A stretch of DNA of 64,000 bases from Thalassobacillus sp. CUG 92003 (GCF_013618635.1 NZ_JABLSJ010000002.1:186001-250000); one strand, 5' to 3'. Positions 8,383 through 16,607 are shown, counted from the first letter of the stretch. Notes: a model not told the origin generated them from the sequence alone. Made by a program: numbers and translations.

Positions 8383-9084
8383 ATGGATATTAAGCCATTT
8401 ATCAAGTTACTGAGCATTTATAGTGCAATCATATTGTTATTTGTGGTTATTAGTCCGATTGGCTCAACGAAAGCCATAGAAACATCTCCTGTTATTGATC
8501 TTTCTACCACTCCGTCGGAACGCGTGATGGACATAAAGAATTTTAAACCCGGAGATTATGCGATTCGAACGTTGACAGTGAATAACGATGGGTCTGAAAA
8601 GGTTAACTATAGGATGACTGCTTTGCTGAAATCTGGTTCAGAAAAGTTTTATGACCAATTACAATTTCAAGTGAGAAAAGATGAAAAATTGCTTTATGAA
8701 GGTTCACTTGGAAGTTTTGAAGGTTTTGAGCCTCGTGAACTGCCGGCCGACGATCGAGAAGATTTACAAATCAGGGTTGATTTTCCCTGGGAGTCAGGCA
8801 ACGAGTTCCAAGGCTTAGCTACCGAAGTCGTTTTTCAGTTCACAGCTGAAACCGACATCAACCCAGACCAACCAACCACCGAGACACCAGAAACACCGAC
8901 CGACGGCTCCACCGATCAAACCAGTCAACCTGAAGCAGAACCTGCGATGGCAAATGCAGATGACAGCTTGCCTCAAACGGGCGAAGAATCACCGATGCTG
9001 TTTTATCTGTTCGGAGGATTGTTGTTAGCAGGGGGCGTGGCGTTATTTGCGACGAATAAGTGGGTCAGGAACCGGAAGGAATAA
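8383..9084 (+). CDS. LPQTG-anchored camelysin-like surface protein
   Basis: A 233-residue cell-wall protein. SD AAAGGAG is only 2 bases before ATG 8377 but 8 bases before ATG 8383, so I use 8383. It has a signal peptide, then a domain with the same layout as the neighbouring TasA protein (DLSTTPSERVMDIKNFKPGDYAIRT...). A Pro/Thr-rich linker follows, then the sorting signal LPQTGE with a hydrophobic helix and a basic tail (WVRNRKE). The sortase encoded two genes downstream is the obvious anchoring enzyme. It may tether TasA-like fibres to peptidoglycan; that is inference from the shared fold and context. Confidence 0.85.
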   Translation: MDIKPFIKLLSIYSAIILLFVVISPIGSTKAIETSPVIDLSTTPSERVMDIKNFKPGDYAIRTLTVNNDGSEKVNYRMTALLKSGSEKFYDQLQFQVRKDEKLLYEGSLGSFEGFEPRELPADDREDLQIRVDFPWESGNEFQGLATEVVFQFTAETDINPDQPTTETPETPTDGSTDQTSQPEAEPAMANADDSLPQTGEESPMLFYLFGGLLLAGGVALFATNKWVRNRKE

Positions 9085-9144
9085 GAGGAGGATCTGAATG
9101 TTGCGGGTGCTCCTCTACCTATTAATCTAGTGGGAGTGGATACG

Positions 9145-9333
9145 ATGTATAAGAAAATATGTCACCGTTGTCAGCGGCCATCATTCAGCAGTGCTGGTGA
9201 AGGGGAGTGGATTTGCCCGGTTTGTGCGGAGGATTTAACGTCCCAGCCGAAGCTGCCGGCTAACCAGGTGCGGCCAAAGCCCAAGCTGGATGTCGTTTAT
9301 GGAAAATCACGAACGAAGCGTAATGCCAATTAA
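9145..9333 (+). CDS. Small zinc-ribbon protein
   Basis: A 62-residue basic protein with two CxxC pairs (CHRC and CPVC) spaced for one zinc ribbon, then a Pro/Lys-rich tail. ATG 9145 has GGGAGTGG six bases upstream; an in-frame GTG at 9130 overlaps the stop of a 10-codon mini-ORF (TAGTG) and is an alternative start. It lies between the LPQTG protein and the sortase, 11 bases before the latter, and is probably co-transcribed. Its role is unknown; there is no signal peptide, so it is likely cytoplasmic. Confidence 0.7.
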   Translation: MYKKICHRCQRPSFSSAGEGEWICPVCAEDLTSQPKLPANQVRPKPKLDVVYGKSRTKRNAN

Positions 9334-9344
9334 ACGAGGGGGAC

Positions 9345-9977
9345 ATGGCTGTGAAATGGGTGGCGTCTTTATTAATCATCATTGGAATTGCCGTGTTAAG
9401 CTACCCGTCTTTACATAATCAGTATGTTGCGCATCAACAGACGAAATTGTTCGAGCGTTTTGAACAGCAGCCTCTTCTTACAGAGCCTCAAACCGACATC
9501 AATGATAGCTATGAACAGCTTGATACTGTATTTGACCAGGGGGATCGTCGTCCGTTGGCTTTTCCGAGTATCGATGATGCTGTTGTGTTAGCTACCCTCG
9601 AAATTCCGTCCATCCAATTAAAACTCCCGGTCCTCGAAGGAGCCACTATGACAAATCTTGAATATGCGGTCGGCCATATGAGTGAGACCGCAGACTTTGG
9701 CGAGCCAGGTAATGTTGCGTTGGCGGCCCATCGCAGTTATAAAGCGGGCAAGCTGTTTAATCGGCTTGATGAAGTGAAGCCAGATGACACGATTACGGCA
9801 GTCACACAAGCAGGCGAACTCCAATACCGCGTCACAAAGGCTTTTCGCGTCTCTCCCAACGACCTTTCTGTTTTAAACCAGCCTGATGATTATGCCATGA
9901 TGACGTTGATTACATGTGACCCGATCGAAGACCCTACCCATCGTTTAATCGTTCAGGCTGAGCAAGTTAACGAATAG
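9345..9977 (+). CDS. Class D sortase
   Basis: A 210-residue membrane-anchored transpeptidase that joins LPxTG-type proteins to the cell wall. It has an N-terminal membrane helix (residues 3-20) and the catalytic triad His129 (ALAAHRS), Cys191 (TLITCDP) and Arg200 (THRLIV). Length and the TLITC motif fit class D. The ATG follows GAGGGGGAC. Its likely client is the LPQTG protein encoded just upstream. The stop codon lies inside the terminator stem. Confidence 0.92.
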   Translation: MAVKWVASLLIIIGIAVLSYPSLHNQYVAHQQTKLFERFEQQPLLTEPQTDINDSYEQLDTVFDQGDRRPLAFPSIDDAVVLATLEIPSIQLKLPVLEGATMTNLEYAVGHMSETADFGEPGNVALAAHRSYKAGKLFNRLDEVKPDDTITAVTQAGELQYRVTKAFRVSPNDLSVLNQPDDYAMMTLITCDPIEDPTHRLIVQAEQVNE

Positions 9978-10001
9978 GACATTGTTCCTATTTATTTTTT
10001 T
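9973..10001 (+). terminator. Rho-independent terminator after the sortase gene
   Basis: AATAGGA and TCCTATT form a perfect 7-bp stem around CATTGT, followed by TATTTTTTT. It overlaps the sortase stop codon. Confidence 0.8.
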
Positions 10002-10082
10002 GGGAAGAAATAATGAAAATAAGCAGGATATTTGTGGGTTCGTGGCGAATTTTAAGCTTTAATATCGAAAATCAAGGAAAAA

Positions 10083-10110
10083 TTGCTTATCATGTTTATA
10101 GGTCTATAGT
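10083..10110 (+). promoter_or_regulatory. Likely promoter of the diguanylate cyclase gene, with a nearby inverted repeat
   Basis: TTGCTT (10083-10088) and TATAGT (10105-10110) are 16 bases apart. An inverted repeat GTGCAA...TTGCAC (10131-10136 and 10146-10151) lies in the leader and could be an operator. Confidence 0.4.
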
Positions 10111-10181
10111 TTAGGTAATGAGTAGGTGGAGTGCAAAAATTGTCGTTGCACGTATCTTAAATAGAAGGCAGTGGATGCTGA

Positions 10182-11495
10182 ATGGACAGACAACTTTATG
10201 AACTGCTGACACATGATGGGACAATGGTTCAACAATTCTCAGATTCGATCAGTGACGGCGTTTTGCTGATCCAGTGTGAGAGGGATGAATATTGGTATCG
10301 TTATATTAATCACGAGGCCCGCCGTTATTTCGGAGAAACGGAAGTGGTAGGCAGGTGGATTCAGGACGTTCACAGTCACGATACATCTCGTATTATCAAG
10401 TCCATCTTACACGAAGCCGAAGAATCAGGGGAGAATGTATATAAGAAAAAACTTCATAATGACTTATCCGGTTTTATGGGAGATATGATGATCCAACCTG
10501 TACGCGATGAGGACGGGCGTAGTACCTGTTATCTTGTCGTCGCTAAAAACTTCAAAGCTTACGTAAAGGATATGGAGCTGGCAGAAAAAAAGCAAGCGTT
10601 GGTTGAAAGCGAGGAACGTTACCAGGCCCTTATTGATATGTCGCCCGACGCCGTCTTTGTCCATGACGATGAGGACCGGATCATCTATGTGAATGCGGCG
10701 GGCGTTGCGATGCTGCATGCGCAAACTCAGCACGATATTATGGACGAGCGTATTTACCGGTTTATCGATGAAAGTGTCGCGCACATCGTTCATCAGGAGT
10801 TAAGGAAAATTTTAGAGCATGGAAACAAGTCAGGGCCCATTGAACGCAAGTTTCGTCGGATAGATGGCACTCCCTTTGATGTTGAGATCCATGCGGCCCG
10901 GGTGTCGTATAATGGTCACTATGCTGTCCAATCGATCTGCCGGGATATTACCGAGCGGAAAGTCTATCAGGATCAACTTGAGCAAATGGCCTATCGTGAT
11001 CAATTAACCAATCTTCCTAATCGGCGTTATTTTATGAAACGATTGCAGGATGAGATTACAGAAGCCGAGCAAAATGAGAAGCAGCAGCTTGCCGTTTTAT
11101 ATGTGGATTTAGATAATTTTAAGGACATTAATGATACGTACGGCCACCATGTCGGGGACGAGGTGCTGATCCTTTTTTCTAAACGGCTTCGTTCAGTGCT
11201 ACGTACCAGCGATGTGTTAGCTCGGATCGGGGGAGATGAATTTCTGATTTTACTCCCGGACATTGCATCTGAAGAGGATGTTGCCATCGTCACGGACCGA
11301 ATTATGAACCATGTGGAACAACCGATGGTTATGGATGGTGCCACGCTCAATATCACGGCCTCGATCGGCGCTTCGATTTACCCTGCTCATGGCACGGATG
11401 ATCAACGGTTATTATCCCTGGCTGATACGGCGATGTATCAGGCTAAGCGGATTGGAAAACAACGCATGGCGCTTTATCAAGCATCAGATAGCTGA
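10182..11495 (+). CDS. PAS-PAS-GGDEF diguanylate cyclase
   Basis: A 437-residue soluble protein with an N-terminal PAS-like region (about 10-130), a second clear PAS domain (about 142-262, opening with ESEERYQALIDMSPDAVFVHD and closing with CRDITERK), and a GGDEF domain (about 266-435). The active site GGDEF is intact at 350-354, and the product-inhibition motif RTSD stands at 341-344, five residues before it. It should make cyclic-di-GMP under feedback control in response to a ligand or redox cue sensed by the PAS domains. No EAL domain and no membrane segment are present. Placed between matrix genes and the odd HTH protein, it may serve local control of the biofilm genes. Confidence 0.92.
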   Translation: MDRQLYELLTHDGTMVQQFSDSISDGVLLIQCERDEYWYRYINHEARRYFGETEVVGRWIQDVHSHDTSRIIKSILHEAEESGENVYKKKLHNDLSGFMGDMMIQPVRDEDGRSTCYLVVAKNFKAYVKDMELAEKKQALVESEERYQALIDMSPDAVFVHDDEDRIIYVNAAGVAMLHAQTQHDIMDERIYRFIDESVAHIVHQELRKILEHGNKSGPIERKFRRIDGTPFDVEIHAARVSYNGHYAVQSICRDITERKVYQDQLEQMAYRDQLTNLPNRRYFMKRLQDEITEAEQNEKQQLAVLYVDLDNFKDINDTYGHHVGDEVLILFSKRLRSVLRTSDVLARIGGDEFLILLPDIASEEDVAIVTDRIMNHVEQPMVMDGATLNITASIGASIYPAHGTDDQRLLSLADTAMYQAKRIGKQRMALYQASDS

Positions 11496-11520
11496 CATCG
11501 AGCTAATCTGATGCTTTTTT
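11480..11520 (+). terminator. Rho-independent terminator after the diguanylate cyclase gene
   Basis: AGCATCAGAT and ATCTGATGCT form a perfect 10-bp stem ending in TTTTTT. The stop codon is within the hairpin. Confidence 0.85.
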
Positions 11521-11538
11521 GATGAGTTAAATCGTTAA

Positions 11539-11601
11539 ACGTAATAAAAATTACGTTTTAGCGTAATTAGTTATTGCTATTTAAAGTAACCTGTATTACG
11601 C
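11539..11601. promoter_or_regulatory. CGTAAT/ATTACG repeat operator upstream of the HTH-F1beta gene
   Basis: A perfect inverted repeat ACGTAAT-AAAA-ATTACGT lies at 11539-11556, and a second pair GCGTAAT (11561-11567) and ATTACGC (11595-11601). Four half sites in 63 bases directly before an HTH gene suggest autoregulation. Confidence 0.55.
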
Positions 11602-11649
11602 TATAAAGTAACAACAAGAGGAGTCAGAGTTTATTCAGGAGGTGTTGGT

Positions 11650-12696
11650 ATGGAGCAATTACGCTTAAATGTGGCTTTGCTGCGCCGTCGAGTCCCGAAC
11701 TTAACGAACGCGGCGAAGTCTGTAGGATTGCGTCCTGCAACCGTATCCAATTTGTGTACGGGGAAGATTCCGGTCGGGCGTTCAGAAGTCAGGACGCTCG
11801 TTGCGCTGGCGTCACTTGCGGAATGTAGTTTGGACGAATTGATTATGAGAGGGGAAAAAGTAGACATGATTGAGACGGGGATTAAAACATTGGATGTGTT
11901 TGCGCCACTAGCAAAAGGCGGAACGATTGGTCTGGTGGCTAGGCCAGGGATGGGGCAGCTCGTGGTGTTAGCCGAGTTATTTTACCGTGTTAAACAAACG
12001 TATGCAAAGACTGTTCTACTTGAACCTGAAGCGTATCATGCGGAAGTGGAGGAACTTAAAGCGGATGTGGATCGTGTCTGTCTCTCAATTGATGAAGCAT
12101 ACGAGGAGCTTGCGAAGACGGATTCCGCCTATGACGTGTTATTCGCTGCTGACCGCTCCCATGTGGTCACAGGTGAGATTTATCGTCTGCAAGATCGTTT
12201 ATTAGCAGCGGGGGAGCAGCATGTCACGACATTGTTACTGGATTTAAAAGGTGAAGCCGTGGATGATGATTTTCCCTATGGCCCCCTTGAGACGTTATGG
12301 CAATTTGATGCGGATCTCGCCGCCAGACAACTGTTCCCATCCATCAACCCATTGCATTCTACCTCTTCCGTTTTAGAAGGCGCGCACACTGATCAGACGC
12401 ACCTTTCGATTCAGCAGCGGGCTCAAAAATTGTTGCGGCGTTATTATGAATTGCGTTCTTTTATCAGAGTCGGCGGTATGGAACGTCTTCCGAGTGCTGA
12501 GGTTGATACGTATCATCGCGGCGAACGTCTGGAAGCCTACTTGACCCAGCCATTGTATGTGGCTGAAGCCTTGACTGGTCAAAAAGGAACGCGTGTTAAT
12601 CTTCAGGAGGCACTGCAGGATGTGAGGAAAATTCTTGAGGGTGCGGCCGATCATTTTGAGGTTGCCGAATTGAAGTATACAGGGTCCATAAGTTAA
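11650..12696 (+). CDS. XRE-type HTH domain fused to a degenerate F1-ATPase beta subunit
   Basis: A 348-residue protein with SD AGGAGGTG. Residues 1-68 form an XRE-like helix-turn-helix (AAKSVGLRPATVSNLCTGK, then LVALASLAECSLDELI). Residues 74-348 align by eye with AtpD: ETGIKTLDVFAPLAKGG for ETGIKVIDLxxPxAKGG; SINPLHSTSSVL for AVDPLDSTSRxL; RRYYELRSFIRVGGME for QRYQELKDIIAILGMD; AYLTQPLYVAEALTGQKG for RFLSQPFFVAEVFTGSPG. The P-loop has decayed to ARPGMGQL (96-103, no Lys-Thr), the catalytic GERTREG loop is missing and DELSEED has become ERLPSAE. The F1beta N-terminal barrel is replaced by the HTH. It should be a DNA-binding protein with a catalytically dead F1 fold, perhaps a nucleotide or protein sensor. 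I know of no described family with this layout. Confidence 0.82.
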   Translation: MEQLRLNVALLRRRVPNLTNAAKSVGLRPATVSNLCTGKIPVGRSEVRTLVALASLAECSLDELIMRGEKVDMIETGIKTLDVFAPLAKGGTIGLVARPGMGQLVVLAELFYRVKQTYAKTVLLEPEAYHAEVEELKADVDRVCLSIDEAYEELAKTDSAYDVLFAADRSHVVTGEIYRLQDRLLAAGEQHVTTLLLDLKGEAVDDDFPYGPLETLWQFDADLAARQLFPSINPLHSTSSVLEGAHTDQTHLSIQQRAQKLLRRYYELRSFIRVGGMERLPSAEVDTYHRGERLEAYLTQPLYVAEALTGQKGTRVNLQEALQDVRKILEGAADHFEVAELKYTGSIS

Positions 12697-12703
12697 GCTG
12701 GTT

Positions 12704-12734
12704 CGCCTCGCTCGCTAAATTGAGCGAGGCGTTT
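12704..12734 (+). terminator. Terminator-like hairpin after the HTH-F1beta gene
   Basis: CGCCTCGCTC and GAGCGAGGCG form a perfect 10-bp stem with an 8-base loop; the T run is short (TTT). Confidence 0.65.
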
Positions 12735-12792
12735 GTCGGTCCTGAATGTGATACAATCTGGATAAAGTCGTGGTAAGGAGAAGGATAGCGAT

Positions 12793-14205
12793 ATGAACAA
12801 CGATGTGTTAAACATGGATGGTGTTGCGCAAGCTGAGTTGCTCCGTGCCAATCTATTATCGTCTCAGGAACTTACGCAATACTATATAGATCGAATCAAG
12901 ACACTTAACCCCCCGCTGAACGCGGTGGTCAGTACGATGTTCGACGAAGCATTAAACCAGGCATATTCACAATCATATGCGCCGGGGCCATTTGCTGGCA
13001 TGCCTTATCTTATTAAAGATTTGAATGCTGTGAAAGGACAGCCGCTTACGCTCGGGACAAAGATCATGGAGGGGTACATAGCGCCGGATGATGATCAAAT
13101 TGTGAAGCGGGCGAGACAAGCAGGTATGGTGATGCTTGGTAAAACCAATACGCCCGAGTTTGGTTTTACACCGACAACGGAGTCGCCGTTTTTAGGACCT
13201 TCCCGGAACCCGTGGGATCTCTCGCGTTCATCTGGCGGCTCAAGTGGAGGCGCAGCTGCAGCGGTGGCGACGGGAATGATTCCCTTTGCGCAAGGCAGTG
13301 ATGGTGGGGGATCGATCCGGATCCCTGCTTGCTGCACGGGTTTGTTCGGGATGAAGCCGACGCGAGGCAGGATGCCGATTTCGGTCGTGATGAACGGCTT
13401 TGCCACCACCCACGCGTTGACACGATCCGTACGGGATAGTGCCGCCTTGTTAGATGCAATGGGCGGACCGAAGTTAGGAGAAGGTTATGCGGCACCAATG
13501 CAACATCGCCCTTTTCAAAAAGAGGTAAAAGAGGAGCCTCGTCCTTTGAAAATCGGTTACATGACAGATATGGGAGGCGACGTTCCCTTTGATCCCGAAG
13601 TGTCACAGGCAGTCGAAGCAACGGCGCGTTTATGTGAGAAACTGGGTCATCACGTTGAACGCGCAGCCCCTTCCTATGATCATTGGCCGTTTTACCAGGC
13701 GTTTGAAACCATTTGGGCAGTGGGTGGTGCTTTGAGCGTCGAGGAAGCTTGCAAGCTGAACGACCAGGCCATTACTCGCGATAACATGGAGCTGTTGCTA
13801 TATAGCTTGTATGAAAAGGGGCCGCGCATTTCGTCTTTGGAATACGAAAAAGCTCGGCAATTTCTGGCTCAGCAAACGGAGTCCATCGCAGCGTTTTATG
13901 AGGATTTCGATGTATGGCTGACACCTACGCTTGCGCAGCTGCCGATTGAGCTGGGCCGCTACGACACGACGCGAAAACATGCAGATGAAATTATGGCGAT
14001 TTCCGATATGTATTGCCCTCATACGCCGATTGCGAATGTCACGGGCCAGCCTGCGATGAGTGTGCCGCTTCATTGGAGTAAGGATAATCTGCCGATCGGT
14101 TCTCATTTCATGGGCCGATTCGGGGATGAAGCCACCTTGTTTCAGCTCGCGGCACAATTAGAACGGGCTCAACCCTGGTGGGGGAAATACGCCGAAATTC
14201 AATAA
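12793..14205 (+). CDS. Amidase signature family hydrolase
   Basis: A 470-residue cytoplasmic amidase. The Ser-cisSer-Lys triad is visible: Lys75 (YLIKDLNAV), cis-Ser150 in SSGGSSGG, and nucleophile Ser174 in GSDGGGSIRIP. The length and overall pattern fit GatA-like stand-alone amidases, including 6-aminohexanoate-cyclic-dimer hydrolase relatives; the natural substrate cannot be told. No gatC or gatB lies nearby, so it is not the tRNA amidotransferase. SD AAGGAGAAGG precedes the ATG. It appears to be a single-gene unit. Confidence 0.9.
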   Translation: MNNDVLNMDGVAQAELLRANLLSSQELTQYYIDRIKTLNPPLNAVVSTMFDEALNQAYSQSYAPGPFAGMPYLIKDLNAVKGQPLTLGTKIMEGYIAPDDDQIVKRARQAGMVMLGKTNTPEFGFTPTTESPFLGPSRNPWDLSRSSGGSSGGAAAAVATGMIPFAQGSDGGGSIRIPACCTGLFGMKPTRGRMPISVVMNGFATTHALTRSVRDSAALLDAMGGPKLGEGYAAPMQHRPFQKEVKEEPRPLKIGYMTDMGGDVPFDPEVSQAVEATARLCEKLGHHVERAAPSYDHWPFYQAFETIWAVGGALSVEEACKLNDQAITRDNMELLLYSLYEKGPRISSLEYEKARQFLAQQTESIAAFYEDFDVWLTPTLAQLPIELGRYDTTRKHADEIMAISDMYCPHTPIANVTGQPAMSVPLHWSKDNLPIGSHFMGRFGDEATLFQLAAQLERAQPWWGKYAEIQ

Positions 14206-14274
14206 TAAATGAACAACCCTTCCTATACACTGATGGCGATAAAGCTCCTCTACGAATCTATCAACCTTGAAAGA

Positions 14275-14447
14275 GGCTGGACAAAACTGTTTAAATGAAG
14301 GCGTTCCATGACCGCTCCGTCAAAACACTCCGCTTTCCACGGGCACTTCCTCAGAAAGCAAAGACCGCTTTCCTGCGGGATCTTCGGCTCGCGCTGTTCC
14401 CGTAGGAGTCTACGTGTTTTGACTACGCTCATGATCAGCTTTGATTT
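14275..14447. repeat. Dispersed hairpin repeat, copy 1
   Basis: A non-coding palindromic element with outer arms GTCAAAACAC (14319-14328) and GTGTTTTGAC (14414-14423) and the inner words CTTTCCTGCGGG and CCCGTAGGAGTCT. These inner words are shared with copies at 48377-48501 and 54723-54847. It is preceded by GCTGGACAAAACTG, a word also present at 41962-41976. Together with flanking AT-rich DNA it fills the gap between the amidase and the next gene. Confidence 0.75.
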
Positions 14448-14563
14448 TATATACGTTTCCAATGTTAGCTTAACAACAACTCTCATTTACTTATGCTCAA
14501 ACCCCTTCATATTGTTATGTATTTTCCCGTTATAAAATCATTTATTAAAAAGTCCAAACTCAT

Positions 14564-14890
14564 TTAATGAGGCTGCCCCATCCCTGATACGGCGATTGCT
14601 GTATAAAGTACGAAAGCTACAGCTAATGCAAGAACAAGCGAAGCACCTGCCATCCACCTTCCGATTCCTTTACTGACGAAGATAGCAATCAAGGCGGTTA
14701 AAGCGGCTATGGCTAAAAGAGTAAACATGGTCGTAGCTGGAGAGGTGATATAATCGCTTACTGTATTGCTGTCGAGAATCGAGCGAAACAATAGCAAAGC
14801 TGCTCCGTTGATTAGGAGTGATACCCAGCTAAGCCAGGTTGTTTTAAGCGAAAATATATTCTCATAGGCAGAGGGTTTGGAATCACGCAT
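14564..14890 (-). CDS. Small integral membrane protein of unknown function
   Basis: A 108-residue protein with three hydrophobic segments (about residues 19-38, 52-72 and 80-100), and a polar N-terminus. The start is clear: AAGGAGG sits 6 bases before the ATG at 14890. No family recognised. It is transcribed on the minus strand, downstream of the abgT-like gene but separated from it by a bidirectional hairpin, so it is probably an independent unit. Confidence 0.7.
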   Translation of the reverse strand: MRDSKPSAYENIFSLKTTWLSWVSLLINGAALLLFRSILDSNTVSDYITSPATTMFTLLAIAALTALIAIFVSKGIGRWMAGASLVLALAVAFVLYTAIAVSGMGQPH

Positions 14891-14923
14891 ATGATTACCT
14901 CCTTTTTAGCTTATTTTACCATA

Positions 14924-14958
14924 AAAAACCGTTGCCTTTTCTCAAGACAACGGTTTTT
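14924..14958 (-). terminator. Terminator of the abgT-like gene
   Basis: AAAAACCGTTG and CAACGGTTTTT form an 11-bp stem with A and T flanks, 40 bases beyond the abgT-like stop codon. Confidence 0.8.
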
Positions 14959-14997
14959 ATATTCTAACGACCTATTATTCAGCGCGTACATATTCAA

Positions 14998-16515
14998 TTA
15001 AAGATACATGCCTACACCAGGTCCGAATGGGATGCCTAGGAAGGCAAAGAGCAGAAGCAGCACGATCCATACGCTCAGGAACGTGATACTGTACGGCAAC
15101 ATGAGCGCAATCAGGGTCCCCAGCCCGGCTTTTTTATCATATTCCCGCATAAAGGCAAGCACGATAATGATATACGGGTTCATCGGCGTGATGATGTTCG
15201 TCGATGAATCGGCAATCCGGTAAGCTGCCTGGATAAATGCGGGGTGGTAATCCAGCAAATAGAACATTTTAATGAATATCGGTGCTTCCAGAGCCCATTG
15301 TGCTGAACCACTGAACACAAGCAAGTTCATCAGAGCGGTCAGGAGCACAAAGCCGAGAATGACGGAAATGCCTGTCATGTTCATGGATTGCAGGAAACTG
15401 GCTCCGCTGACGGCAATCCACGTTCCGATGTTCGTCCAGTCAAAGTAGGCAATAAATTGTGCGGCTGCGAAAATCAGGACGATGAAACCGGACATGTCTT
15501 TCATCGCTTCACCCATAAACGTGGAAATGTCTTTCGTTCCTTCGATTTTCTTAACCGTCACACCGTAAGCAACACCTACTGTAATGAACAATAAGAGGAT
15601 GATCGGCACGATGCCATCCAAGAATGGGGAAGGGATGATGCCGCCCTCGTCATTACGAAGCGGTGAGCCTGGGACGAATAGAGCTACCATTAATATTGCG
15701 ATATAGCCTAGACCCGCCAATGTGGCGTTACGAAGCCCGCGTTTTTCAAGCGGTGTGGAATGTTCAAGTTCCTTGTTCATGTCGCCTTCGTATTTGCCCA
15801 GGCGCGGTTCGATGATTTTTTCAGTTACAAGCGCACCTGCAATGGATAAGACAAACACGGACACAATCATAAAGTACCAGTTATCCACGGGCGTAACGAC
15901 CACGTCTGAATCAAGGCTTTCCATGACCTCTGTTGAAATACCAGAGAGCAGGGCATCTGTTCCGGCAATGATGATGTTAGCGGTGAAACCAGATCCTACA
16001 CCAGCAAAACCGGCAGCCAGTCCAGCAAGCGGGTGACGGCCTACTGTATAGAAGACCATCGCTGCTAGCGGCGGTACAATAACAAAGGCCGCATCTGAAG
16101 CAAGGTTACCCAGAATCCCGGTGAAAATGACTGCATACGTGACGAGTGAAGCCGGTGCTTTTAAAATCGTGCTTTTTATCGCTGTTTCCAGCAAACCGAC
16201 TTTTTCGGCAAGTCCGATACCTAGCATCATGGCCAATACAAGTCCGAGGGGTTTAAAGCCGGTGAAATTCTCGAGCATCGAGGTCAGGATATATTCCAGT
16301 CCTTCACCAGAGATCAAACTTTTGATCGGTACTTCTTCACCTGATCCCGGTTGGACCACTGTTGTGCCAAACAGCGAGACAAACCATGAAAATAAGATAA
16401 TAAACAATGCAAGATATACGAATAACATAAACGGATCGGGCAGCTTGTTTCCTGCGCGCTCAATCCCGTTGAGGAAGCGTGACATTCCTTTCTTCTCTTT
16501 GGCTTTGGTTGCCAT
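14998..16515 (-). CDS. abgT: AbgT-family transporter (p-aminobenzoyl-glutamate type)
   Basis: A 505-residue membrane transporter with about 11-13 hydrophobic segments and an N-terminal basic stretch. AbgT of E. coli imports p-aminobenzoyl-glutamate; other members (MtrF) export sulfonamides. Import is favoured here because an AbgA-like hydrolase and two more M20 hydrolases are encoded just upstream on the same strand. I choose ATG 16515, which follows AAAGGGTGAG, over the GTG at 16524. It has its own upstream region carrying the operator-like motif also found before the hydrolase operon. Confidence 0.9.
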   Translation of the reverse strand: MATKAKEKKGMSRFLNGIERAGNKLPDPFMLFVYLALFIILFSWFVSLFGTTVVQPGSGEEVPIKSLISGEGLEYILTSMLENFTGFKPLGLVLAMMLGIGLAEKVGLLETAIKSTILKAPASLVTYAVIFTGILGNLASDAAFVIVPPLAAMVFYTVGRHPLAGLAAGFAGVGSGFTANIIIAGTDALLSGISTEVMESLDSDVVVTPVDNWYFMIVSVFVLSIAGALVTEKIIEPRLGKYEGDMNKELEHSTPLEKRGLRNATLAGLGYIAILMVALFVPGSPLRNDEGGIIPSPFLDGIVPIILLLFITVGVAYGVTVKKIEGTKDISTFMGEAMKDMSGFIVLIFAAAQFIAYFDWTNIGTWIAVSGASFLQSMNMTGISVILGFVLLTALMNLLVFSGSAQWALEAPIFIKMFYLLDYHPAFIQAAYRIADSSTNIITPMNPYIIIVLAFMREYDKKAGLGTLIALMLPYSITFLSVWIVLLLLFAFLGIPFGPGVGMYL

Positions 16516-16540
16516 CCATCTCACCCTTTCATGCTGATTA

Positions 16541-16564
16541 TGGAATATTTCCTAAAATATTCCG
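16541..16564 (-). promoter_or_regulatory. Operator-like motif before abgT
   Basis: On the minus strand the sequence reads CGGAATATTTTAGGAAATATTCC. A near copy, CGGAATGTTTAAGGAATATT..., lies before the hydrolase operon at 21690-21716. The regulator encoded at 16608-17927 is the natural candidate to bind both. Confidence 0.55.
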
Positions 16565-16607
16565 AAATTATGAATGATTAATCAAAGTTAACCGTCGTCT
16601 TTTTTAT

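Noticed and set aside
10002..10181. Cyclic-di-GMP riboswitch before the GGDEF gene
   Set aside because: The conserved GEMM core sequences are not present; only a short inverted repeat is seen.
12793..14205. GatA subunit of the tRNA amidotransferase
   Set aside because: gatC and gatB are not adjacent and the sequence looks like a stand-alone amidase.
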